A stretch of 64,000 bases of DNA, taken from positions 195,134-259,133 of the forward strand of contig NZ_NHOC01000005.1 in the NCBI RefSeq assembly GCF_002157465.1, read 5' to 3'. The notes under the pieces were generated by a model. That model was not told the origin of the DNA, did not search any database, and saw nothing but the letters and a program-made list of their open reading frames with translations. Shown here in pieces: positions 7,814 to 14,135 of this stretch. This DNA is from Butyricicoccus porcorum (GTDB taxonomy: Bacteria > Bacillota > Clostridia > Oscillospirales > Butyricicoccaceae). How positions within the stretch are numbered: the stretch's first letter is position 1; each line of letters opens with the position of its first letter. The position numbers were made by a program, and so were the translations under genes.

Positions 7814-7903
7814 GCGGTGCGGATGATCCGCTGTGTATGGTGTCGTAGTCACCTGCGCAGGCTGTGGGAAGGTTCCAGCTTTCCACAGCTGCCGCATCTT
7901 TTT
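7814..7903 (+). ncRNA. Candidate structured small RNA of about 90 nt
   Basis: Downstream of the promoter the sequence can fold as a multi-branch structure. A closing helix pairs TGCGG (about 7814-7818, extendable with wobble pairs) with CCGCA (7892-7896). Inside it are three hairpins: GCGGAT/ATCCGC (7820-7832), GGTG/CACC (7840-7854) and CTGTGGGAA/TTTCCACAG (7862-7888). A run of five T follows at about 7899-7903, as at an intrinsic terminator. It does not show the conserved motifs of 4.5S RNA, 6S RNA, tmRNA or a T-box. Transcription is unproven. Confidence 0.35.
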
Positions 7904-7964
7904 GTTTCCTCATGCCTATTATACATAATCCGGCAGGGAAATGCAAATCTTTTTCACAGCCGCA

Positions 7965-7998
7965 CAAAAGCCGCTTCGGAAAACCCGAAGCGGCTTTT
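7965..7998. repeat. Left 34-bp terminator-like direct repeat flanking the insertion sequence
   Basis: This 34-bp palindromic sequence (CAAAAGCCGCTTCGG..., ending CGGCTTTT) ends exactly where the element's terminal motif begins. An identical copy follows the element at 9502-9535. It could be a target-site duplication that includes a whole terminator, or part of the element. Confidence 0.75.
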
Positions 7999-9501
7999 CA
8001 GCCTGTCGAAAAAGTCGCCGAAAGGCGGCTTTTCTGTTATAATAAAGATAAGAAAGACAGGTGATAAAATGATAGTAAAAGGGAAGGAAAACAGAGAGGC
8101 AGTAGAGATTGTAAGTCTGGATATGTTAGTGCCCGAGGATCATCTACTGAGGAAAATAGATGCAGCAGTAGATTTCAAACAAATTTATGAATTTGTAGAT
8201 GATTTGTACTGCAAGGACAACGGCAGGCCAGGTATCGATCCGGTAGTATTGTTTAAGATTGTAATGATACAGCACATATATGGGATACCATCGCTCCGGC
8301 GGACGCTGGAAGAAGTGAATATGAATGTTGCATACAGGTGGTTTATCGGTTATCCATTGAATGAACAGGTGCCGCATTTTTCAACAGTAAGCTATAATTT
8401 TAAGCATCGTTTTACAACAGCAACTGTAGAATATATATTTCGGTGGATATTGAACACAGCAGCAAAGGAAGGATTTCTGGATACGAGTGCAATTTTTATC
8501 GATGGGACACATATCAAAGCAAGTGCAAACATGAAGAAAAAAGCACGAAAAGCTGTTCCAGTTGAAGCAAAACGATATGCAAAGGAGCTGCGGGAAGAAA
8601 TTAACAGAGATCGCGAAGAACACGACAAAAAGCCATTCAACGGTGATGACGATTCAACACCGCCAAAGGAGAAAGAAATAACAGTTTCGACAACGGATCC
8701 GGATGCCGGCGTATTCCATAAAGGTGAACACAAGAAGTGTTTTGCCTACGAAGCGCATACAGCCTGTGACAAGCATAATTTTATTCTCGACGTAGAAGTA
8801 ACAGCAGGAAATGTACATGACAGTGTAGCGTTTGACCCGTTATATGACCAGCTTTGCGAACATTACCCAGAACATAAAACGATAGTAGCAGACAGCGCCT
8901 ACAAAACTCCTTCGATTTGCAAACGTATTTTTGAGAGTGGAAGAGTATTATCTACAGCATATAAACGTCCAATGATAAAGAAAGAAGGTCATGAATGGTG
9001 GAAATATGTTTATGATGAGTATTATGATTGTGTAATCTGTCCGGAGTATAAAACACTTCATTATGCAACAACGAACAAAGATGGATATCGTGAATATAAG
9101 AGCAGGTCATACGTCTGCGAACATTGTCCGACCAGAGAGCTGTGTACATCGAGTGCAAAGTTTGAAAAGACTGTCACCAGACACGTATGGGCTGATTATG
9201 TAGAGTTGGCAGAAGACGCACGTCATATGACTGAATATCGTGACTTATATAAACTCCGACAACAAAAGATTGAACGTGTATTTGCAGATGCCAAAGAAAA
9301 GCATGGTATGCGCTATACACAATATCGAGGCTTGGCTCAAGTTACCAACTGGGTGAAGCTTAAATTTGCTGCCATGAATCTGAAAAAGCTGGCTATGTGG
9401 AAGTGGAAGATCCATTTCCCTATTCCAGTTTTCCGGCTTTTTCCCTATATGTGCCAAAATCTGGCTCTCGCTTAATGCGCGGCCGGGTTCTTCGACAGGC
9501 T
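7999..9501 (+). mobile_element. IS1182-like insertion sequence
   Basis: The element is about 1.5 kb with one transposase gene. Its ends are imperfect inverted repeats: AGCCTGTCGAAAAA at the left (from 8000) and AGCCTGTCGAAGAA read inward from 9501. The left end also contains a short hairpin with a T run (GCCGAAAGGC, about 8016-8032) that could block incoming transcription, and then a TATAAT just before the transposase. The element is richer in A and T than its neighbours, as expected for foreign DNA. The transposase is intact, so the element may be active. Confidence 0.85.
8069..9475 (+). CDS. IS1182-family transposase
   Basis: This is a 468-aa DDE transposase. It has an N-terminal DUF772-like domain (RKIDAAVDFKQIYEFVDDLY, about 28-47), then the catalytic core with FIDGTHIKASAN (first Asp near 150) and IVADSAYKT (second Asp near 275). 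A cysteine cluster (CPEYKTLHY to CEHCPTRELC, about 325-367) and a final RQQKIERVFADAKEKHGMRYT carry the third acidic residue. The start at 8069 has an AGGTGAT site; the frame is open further upstream but that part lies in repeat DNA. Adenine-rich codon use differs from the neighbours. Confidence 0.93.
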   Translation: MIVKGKENREAVEIVSLDMLVPEDHLLRKIDAAVDFKQIYEFVDDLYCKDNGRPGIDPVVLFKIVMIQHIYGIPSLRRTLEEVNMNVAYRWFIGYPLNEQVPHFSTVSYNFKHRFTTATVEYIFRWILNTAAKEGFLDTSAIFIDGTHIKASANMKKKARKAVPVEAKRYAKELREEINRDREEHDKKPFNGDDDSTPPKEKEITVSTTDPDAGVFHKGEHKKCFAYEAHTACDKHNFILDVEVTAGNVHDSVAFDPLYDQLCEHYPEHKTIVADSAYKTPSICKRIFESGRVLSTAYKRPMIKKEGHEWWKYVYDEYYDCVICPEYKTLHYATTNKDGYREYKSRSYVCEHCPTRELCTSSAKFEKTVTRHVWADYVELAEDARHMTEYRDLYKLRQQKIERVFADAKEKHGMRYTQYRGLAQVTNWVKLKFAAMNLKKLAMWKWKIHFPIPVFRLFPYMCQNLALA

Positions 9502-9535
9502 CAAAAGCCGCTTCGGAAAACCCGAAGCGGCTTTT
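9502..9535. terminator. Terminator hairpin and right 34-bp direct repeat
   Basis: This is identical to 7965-7998. With the T run to about 9537 it can end transposase transcripts, and on the other strand it can end the polysaccharide operon. Confidence 0.8.
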
Positions 9536-9593
9536 TTCTGTCATTGCCGGAGCGCCAATGCCTCCCTCCGATGAGGCAGGCTGTCTGTATGAT

Positions 9594-10742
9594 TTACGGG
9601 TTTCCCTTCACCCGCTCCAGAATCCAGTCGGCACAGCGGGCAGATGCCTTTCCGTCCACACAGAAGCCCATCTTTTCAAAAAATGCCGCGCAGTCGCGCT
9701 GATACTCTGCCTCATCAAATGCCGCAATGTGCTGCATCATTTCCTCATTGGATTTCGCCAGCGGGAACGGTGTGTCATCAATCGGAAAATAGAAATTCCG
9801 GTCGTTTTTATAGGCGTCAATATCGGTCGCAAACTGGAAGCACGGACGGCGTGTCAGCGCAAAGTCGAACATCAGCGACGAATAGTCCGTAATCACCGCG
9901 TCGCAGGCGGACAACAGAAGCTGCATGTCGTCAAATGCCGTCGCGTCAAAGGTCGTCTTATTATCAAAATGAAGGTCTTTTGCACGCTGCATCACATGCG
10001 GGTGCAGGCGCACAAGCGCAATCCATTTTCCGCCGAACCGTTTTTCACAGGCGGCACAGACCGCATGATAATCCAGACTGTATGCATCCAGCGAGCCGTC
10101 CGCACGAAAGGTCGGTGCATACATGACCAGATTGCTGCCCTCCGGCAGGTGCAGCGCACGACAGACCTTCTCCTTTGCATCCTTCGGCGGATGCACGAGG
10201 ATGTCATTGCGCGGTGAGCCGTACTGCTCAACCGGGCCGTCATACCAGAACGATTGCTGATAAATTTTCGTCATGAAGGTACTGTCGGAAATAATCGCAT
10301 CAATCTGCCGGGAATCACGCTGCGCATAAGCCGCATAGGTCGCATCTTCCTTGCTCAGCGTGTCCGCTACATCGCGCTCAATGCGCTTGAGCGCAAAGCC
10401 ATGCCAGGTCTGCATATAATACTGCCCGGCTTTCTTGTGACGCGCACCCTTGCGGCAGTTATCCACCCAGACACGCGCCGTGCACAGCTCCCGGATCGCC
10501 GCCATGGTGTCATATCTGACCACGCGCACGCCGGACGGCGTGCCTGCTTTTTCCGGGTCATTTGCCAGCCAGACGAGGTCGAGGTCTTCATCCCGCTTGA
10601 GCAGCTCATCGGCAACTGCCTTCGGATTGTCCGAATAGCCGCGGCCATAATAGCTGGTGAATACAATTTTATTTTTCTTTACCGGCAGGACGCTGCCCAG
10701 CGTCCATGCCAACCCCTTTTGGAGCTTCTTTCCTATGGACAT
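9594..10742 (-). CDS. CDP-glycerol:polyglycerophosphate glycerophosphotransferase family protein
   Basis: This 382-aa protein belongs to the TagB/TagF-type glycerophosphotransferase family, which adds glycerol- or ribitol-phosphate to wall polymers at the cytoplasmic membrane. The family hallmarks are visible: an early TSYYGRGYSDNPKAV segment, YMQTWHGFALKR (about 109-120, with the catalytic His), a GSPRND motif (about 178-183), and the nucleotide-binding end DAVITDYSSLMFDF (about 286-299). The start at 10742 has a CAGGAGGA site 8 bp upstream. It is the last gene of a three-gene minus-strand unit with the flippase (4 bp away) and the glycosyltransferase. The polymer is unknown. Confidence 0.9.
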   Translation of the reverse strand: MSIGKKLQKGLAWTLGSVLPVKKNKIVFTSYYGRGYSDNPKAVADELLKRDEDLDLVWLANDPEKAGTPSGVRVVRYDTMAAIRELCTARVWVDNCRKGARHKKAGQYYMQTWHGFALKRIERDVADTLSKEDATYAAYAQRDSRQIDAIISDSTFMTKIYQQSFWYDGPVEQYGSPRNDILVHPPKDAKEKVCRALHLPEGSNLVMYAPTFRADGSLDAYSLDYHAVCAACEKRFGGKWIALVRLHPHVMQRAKDLHFDNKTTFDATAFDDMQLLLSACDAVITDYSSLMFDFALTRRPCFQFATDIDAYKNDRNFYFPIDDTPFPLAKSNEEMMQHIAAFDEAEYQRDCAAFFEKMGFCVDGKASARCADWILERVKGNP

Positions 10743-10746
10743 GTGC

Positions 10747-12018
10747 TCAGTCCTCCTGTTCCACGTGCAGCAGCGCACGGTTTTTCCAGATTACGATAAT
10801 ACGGAACAGCAGGATGGCAATTTCCGCAATCGATACCAGTGCGCCGAGCGTGACCATATTCATATTGTCGGTGAAATACAGCACCAACAGGTTGAACACA
10901 TGCAGCGCTGAACCAAAGACAACCGAATAATTCGCATATTTTGACAGTCCCATTGCGCTCAGCGTCGGGAAACCGAGGATATAGCTCGGCAGGATGACAA
11001 TGACAACCGGCAGCATCGCGCGCAGTACCGGTGCCGCATCGCCATAACCCGCGCCAAACACGATTTCACACAGCGGGCGCGCAAATACAAAGACAACCGC
11101 ACAGCCGCCGATGATAATCGGCATGAAAATCTTCAAAATCTTCCAGACCAGCTTGAAATCCTTGTTTTTGGTCATATACGGATACATACTGTCGGAAATT
11201 GGCGACAGACCGTTTTTTGCAGTCGTCACCAGCTTGTCCGCCAGCGTATAATAACCGATGGACGAGCCCGCGGAAATAATACTCAAAATAACCGTATTGC
11301 TCGCGGTGTATACGGAGGTTGCAATGCGCGAATAGAAAAATGTGCTCGATCTGCGGAAGCTGTCCCAGATCTCCCGTGCCCGGCATTTGACAAACCGGAT
11401 ATTCATCTGGCGGTACAGATGCAGATATACGCCGAGAAGCGCGGCTGTATTGCCGATAATATTTAAAATCGGGATAATACAATACTGCTCCGGCTGCTTG
11501 AGCAGCAGCACAATCATGACAGTGAAAAACGTCTTGATCGCAACCGTCCGCACCGTAATCGCAGTCATCTGCTCCAGTCCACGGTACAGGTAATCCGGAA
11601 TCATGGAATTGACTGCGGTGGCAATCAAAAACAGCAGATAAAATGTGCGGTCTTCGCGCCACGACGGCAAAATCTGACACAACACAAGCAGCACAATGAC
11701 CGAACCAATGGTCAGGAAAATTTTGTCGATTGTAACTGCGGTCAAAATCCTGGATACCTTTCCCCTGTCCTCGCGGTTGCGGGAAACATCTTCTGTTGCG
11801 CTGAGCAGAAAGCCGAAATCAATGACCAGCTGGAAATATACCATGATTGCCGTCGCAACACCCAGCTTGCCGTAATAGGTCGGGCCGAGCACACGGGTCT
11901 CATATGGAACGACAATAAAGCTGAGCAGATACGTCGAAAACTGCATGATATACAGCATGACCGTATTTTTTAACAGCACGCCCTTTTTGGAGCTGAGGGC
12001 ATTTTTATTGAGCTTCAA
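10747..12018 (-). CDS. Polysaccharide (oligosaccharide) flippase, MOP superfamily
   Basis: This is a 423-aa integral membrane protein with about 12 hydrophobic helices and the RVLGPTYYGKLGVATAI start (about 42-58) seen in Wzx/RfbX flippases of Gram-positive bacteria. Such proteins move lipid-linked repeat units across the membrane. It lies between a family 2 glycosyltransferase and a CDP-glycerol phosphotransferase in one operon, so it probably exports a phosphoglycerol-containing wall polysaccharide or teichoic-acid-like polymer. No polymerase or ligase gene is in this short cluster. Confidence 0.92.
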   Translation of the reverse strand: MKLNKNALSSKKGVLLKNTVMLYIMQFSTYLLSFIVVPYETRVLGPTYYGKLGVATAIMVYFQLVIDFGFLLSATEDVSRNREDRGKVSRILTAVTIDKIFLTIGSVIVLLVLCQILPSWREDRTFYLLFLIATAVNSMIPDYLYRGLEQMTAITVRTVAIKTFFTVMIVLLLKQPEQYCIIPILNIIGNTAALLGVYLHLYRQMNIRFVKCRAREIWDSFRRSSTFFYSRIATSVYTASNTVILSIISAGSSIGYYTLADKLVTTAKNGLSPISDSMYPYMTKNKDFKLVWKILKIFMPIIIGGCAVVFVFARPLCEIVFGAGYGDAAPVLRAMLPVVIVILPSYILGFPTLSAMGLSKYANYSVVFGSALHVFNLLVLYFTDNMNMVTLGALVSIAEIAILLFRIIVIWKNRALLHVEQED

Positions 12019-12042
12019 AACAGGAAATCCTTTCTTTTTTTC

Positions 12043-13026
12043 TCAACCGCCAACTCTGTTCTTTGCGCGGAACAGGGTGGCGAGCAGACGGTACCGGCGA
12101 TGCAGCAGCAGATTGAATGCCAGCTTTTTGGAGCGCGGCAGCTGTGCCACATAGCGGTTTTTTTCAAACCCCGGGAAATATTTGCGCATGTACTGATAAA
12201 ACTCCTGAAGCAATGGATGCTTCGGGTCGGTCATCAGCACACGGACAGAAGCCGCGAGGAAAATATGATCGATTGCCAAACGGCACAGTTCATCGCGGTA
12301 GCGTTCAAACAGCCCGTTCTCGCGGTACCAGCCCAGCAGGTCGTCAAACGCATCCATAATCTCATGGTTGCGGTCGACATTCTTGTTGCGCGTGATGGAA
12401 TTTTCCCGCACGACATAGTAGTAATACGGCCGATGGACAGAAGCGACACTCTTTGCCTTTGCAAACAGCTTAGTGGTCGTGCGGATGTCCTCATACCACA
12501 CGCGGCCCGGATACCGAATCCCGGTTTCCAAAAACAGCCGGCGCGCATAAATGCGTGTCCATGCATTCGGCAGGGCAAGCAGCAGCTCCGGCGTATCCGC
12601 CAACGTAAACACCCGGTCTTCCGGCAGCGGGTCAATGAACACCTGCGAAGTATCTCCGCCATTGTCCACGCGGAAACCAAAGCTGATGATTTCAGCATGT
12701 GTCTCGTCTACTTTTTCAGACAGCTCTGCGAGCATTGTCTCGTCGATATAATCGTCGCTGTCCAGAAAAACCAGATAATCGCCCAGTGCATGTTCCAGGC
12801 CGACATTGCGCGCATCACCCAGTCCGCCGTTCGGCTTATGGATGACACGGATTTTTTCCGGCGCCTGCGCCGCAAGCTCATCGCACAGCGCACCGCTGCC
12901 ATCTGTCGAGCCGTCATCTACCAGAATCATTTCATACTCGTTATTGTTCTGTGCCAGAACCGACCGGACACACTTTTCCAGATAGTCTTTTACATTGTAT
13001 ACGGGGATTACTACACTGAATTTCAT
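12043..13026 (-). CDS. Family 2 glycosyltransferase
   Basis: This is a 327-aa GT-A glycosyltransferase. It opens with KFSVVIPVYNVKDYLEKCVRSV (split here: nucleotide-sugar site at about 7-11), then LVDDGSTDGS (about 35-44), NGGLGDARNVGLEHALGDY (about 66-84) and the DXD-like LDSDDY (about 88-93). The tail carries VWYEDIRTTTKL (about 176-187, catalytic Glu-Asp). It is the first gene of the three-gene polysaccharide unit, with a strong promoter directly upstream. The sugar donor is unknown. Confidence 0.93.
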   Translation of the reverse strand: MKFSVVIPVYNVKDYLEKCVRSVLAQNNNEYEMILVDDGSTDGSGALCDELAAQAPEKIRVIHKPNGGLGDARNVGLEHALGDYLVFLDSDDYIDETMLAELSEKVDETHAEIISFGFRVDNGGDTSQVFIDPLPEDRVFTLADTPELLLALPNAWTRIYARRLFLETGIRYPGRVWYEDIRTTTKLFAKAKSVASVHRPYYYYVVRENSITRNKNVDRNHEIMDAFDDLLGWYRENGLFERYRDELCRLAIDHIFLAASVRVLMTDPKHPLLQEFYQYMRKYFPGFEKNRYVAQLPRSKKLAFNLLLHRRYRLLATLFRAKNRVGG

Positions 13027-13056
13027 ACCATTCTCCTCATTTCCCGATATGGGGTT

Positions 13057-13085
13057 ATTATAATCCCTTTATACAGCGTATGCAA
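13057..13085 (-). promoter_or_regulatory. Promoter of the wall-polysaccharide operon
   Basis: On the minus strand TTGCAT is followed after 17 bp by TATAAT, about 30 bp before the glycosyltransferase start. Confidence 0.8.
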
Positions 13086-13100
13086 GGGAAAGTACATCGT

Positions 13101-13150
13101 GCAACCGCCGGTTGCGGATAAATCACCCGCAAATGGTAGCCATGCAACCG
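13101..13150. promoter_or_regulatory. Candidate operator between polysaccharide operon and XRE regulator
   Basis: A perfect dyad, GCAACCGCCGGTTGC (13101-13115), and a repeated half-site, GCAACCG (13144-13150), lie between the divergent promoters. A TATGAT at 13161-13166 would serve as -10 for the XRE gene. Binding by the XRE protein is an inference. Confidence 0.45.
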
Positions 13151-13188
13151 TTATTTCTGGTATGATAGAAACAGAAAGAGAGGTGTTG

Positions 13189-13818
13189 ATGATGACGATC
13201 TCCGACCGAATCCGTGAGCTGCGCCGCACCCGGGGCATTTCACAGGAAGAGCTCGCCGCACAGATCGGCGTATCCCGCCAGGCGGTGTCCAAATGGGAGA
13301 GCGGACAGAGCGTGCCCGACCTCGACCGGGTGATTGCGCTCAGCGATTATTTTGATGTCACAACCGATTATCTGTTAAAGGGCATTCAGCCGTCTGCGCC
13401 GCAGGCGGGCAGACAGGCGCCCAACGCATCGGTATTTGCCATCGCCGGGACGGCATTCAATGTCATCGGGCTTGCCGCCGCCTGCGGCATCTGGTACGAG
13501 CAGCAGACAGCAACCGCCATTCTTATCGGGCTGATTCTCATGGCAATGGGCTGCATGATTTTTGGCATCGGCATCGTCTGCTCCGCAGAAGCCACCAGAC
13601 CGGCAGCAAACCACTTGTTCTGGAAGGTCAATATCTGGGTGCTGGCATTCTTGCCGCTGGCTGTCGTATACAACCTCCTGACATACGGGATTCCGGCACC
13701 TTATCCGCTGCTGTTCCGGCCAATCTTCCTCTTTTTCCTCTTCTGGCTGGTGTATTTCGCCATCTGCCTGCTGGCGCGGCGGCAGCTCTTGCGAAGTGAC
13801 CGCACAAACGACGAATAA
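13189..13818 (+). CDS. XRE-family regulator with membrane helices
   Basis: This 209-aa protein has an N-terminal helix-turn-helix of the XRE/Cro type (ISQEELAAQIGVSRQAVSKW, about 19-38, in a family-typical context ending DYLLKG near 66). A short linker follows, then four hydrophobic helices from about residue 82 to 200. It is therefore probably a membrane-bound repressor. It is divergent from the polysaccharide operon and the shared region carries a dyad, so it may regulate itself and that operon. The ATG at 13189 or the next codon at 13192 may be used; both follow GAGAGGTG. Confidence 0.85.
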   Translation: MMTISDRIRELRRTRGISQEELAAQIGVSRQAVSKWESGQSVPDLDRVIALSDYFDVTTDYLLKGIQPSAPQAGRQAPNASVFAIAGTAFNVIGLAAACGIWYEQQTATAILIGLILMAMGCMIFGIGIVCSAEATRPAANHLFWKVNIWVLAFLPLAVVYNLLTYGIPAPYPLLFRPIFLFFLFWLVYFAICLLARRQLLRSDRTNDE

Positions 13819-13823
13819 CGCAC

Positions 13824-13855
13824 AAAAAGGAGACATCCGCGGATGTCTCCTTTTT
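13824..13855. terminator. Bidirectional terminator after the XRE gene
   Basis: An 11-bp stem (GGAGACATCCG/CGGATGTCTCC) has five A on its left and five T on its right, starting 6 bp after the stop codon. Confidence 0.85.
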
Positions 13856-13887
13856 CTTTGTCCATTGTATCCGGCTCGTATATCCAA

Positions 13888-14097
13888 GCGGCGTTGGGGG
13901 GCGGACTGGCGGACGCGTTCGTCCGACATGTCCGCAGTGCGCGGGAGCGCATCGGAACGATTTTCTTTTGCTTCTCCCCGAACTGCTTCCAGCCCGCTTC
14001 AAAATCCACTTCTGCGGCGTTGGGGCGGACTGGCGGACGCATTTGTCCGACATGTCCGCGGTGCGCGGGAGCGCACCGGAAAGGTTTTCTTTTGCTT
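13888..14097. repeat. Two direct copies of a ~85-bp intergenic repeat
   Basis: Copies at 13888-13973 and 14014-14097 share GCGGCGTTGGGG, GGCGGACTGGCGGACGC, TGTCCGACATGTCCGC, GTGCGCGGGAGCGCA and TTTTCTTTTGCTT. They are GC-rich and contain internal dyads. Part of the repeat (reverse complement of GGAAAGGTTTTCTTTTGCTT) recurs on the other strand after glyS at 41435-41455. Confidence 0.75.
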
Positions 14098-14126
14098 ACT
14101 TTTCTTTTCCTCAAAAAGAAAAGTAA
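14095..14126 (-). terminator. Purine/pyrimidine hairpin after the Leu-x-x-Gly protein gene
   Basis: A perfect 14-bp stem (CTTACTTTTCTTTT with AAAAGAAAAGTAAG) begins 10 bp after the stop codon. It has no classic T run behind it. Nearly the same hairpin follows glyS at 41403-41435. Confidence 0.55.
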
Positions 14127-14135
14127 GAGAGAGAG

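Noticed and set aside
7801-7903. 4.5S (SRP) RNA, 6S RNA or tmRNA
   Set aside because: The conserved GGAAG/AGCAG-type SRP loop, the long open bubble of 6S RNA and the tRNA-like ends of tmRNA are all absent.
7691-8068. An N-terminal extension of the transposase by 126 codons
   Set aside because: It reads through the tandem repeat and the left end of the insertion sequence. Transposases of this family start close to the conserved domain, and AGGTGAT marks 8069.
9538-9593. A second insertion-sequence end downstream of the right hairpin
   Set aside because: The short TGCCTC/GAGGCA stem there does not resemble the element's ends and fits better as part of the polysaccharide operon's 3' region.
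12100-13188. An upstream extension of the XRE regulator by 363 codons
   Set aside because: It runs antisense through the glycosyltransferase gene and across its promoter. The helix-turn-helix starts directly after a good ribosome site at 13189.
13888-14097. A CRISPR array
   Set aside because: Only two direct copies of about 85 bp occur, with one 40-bp interval and no cas genes.
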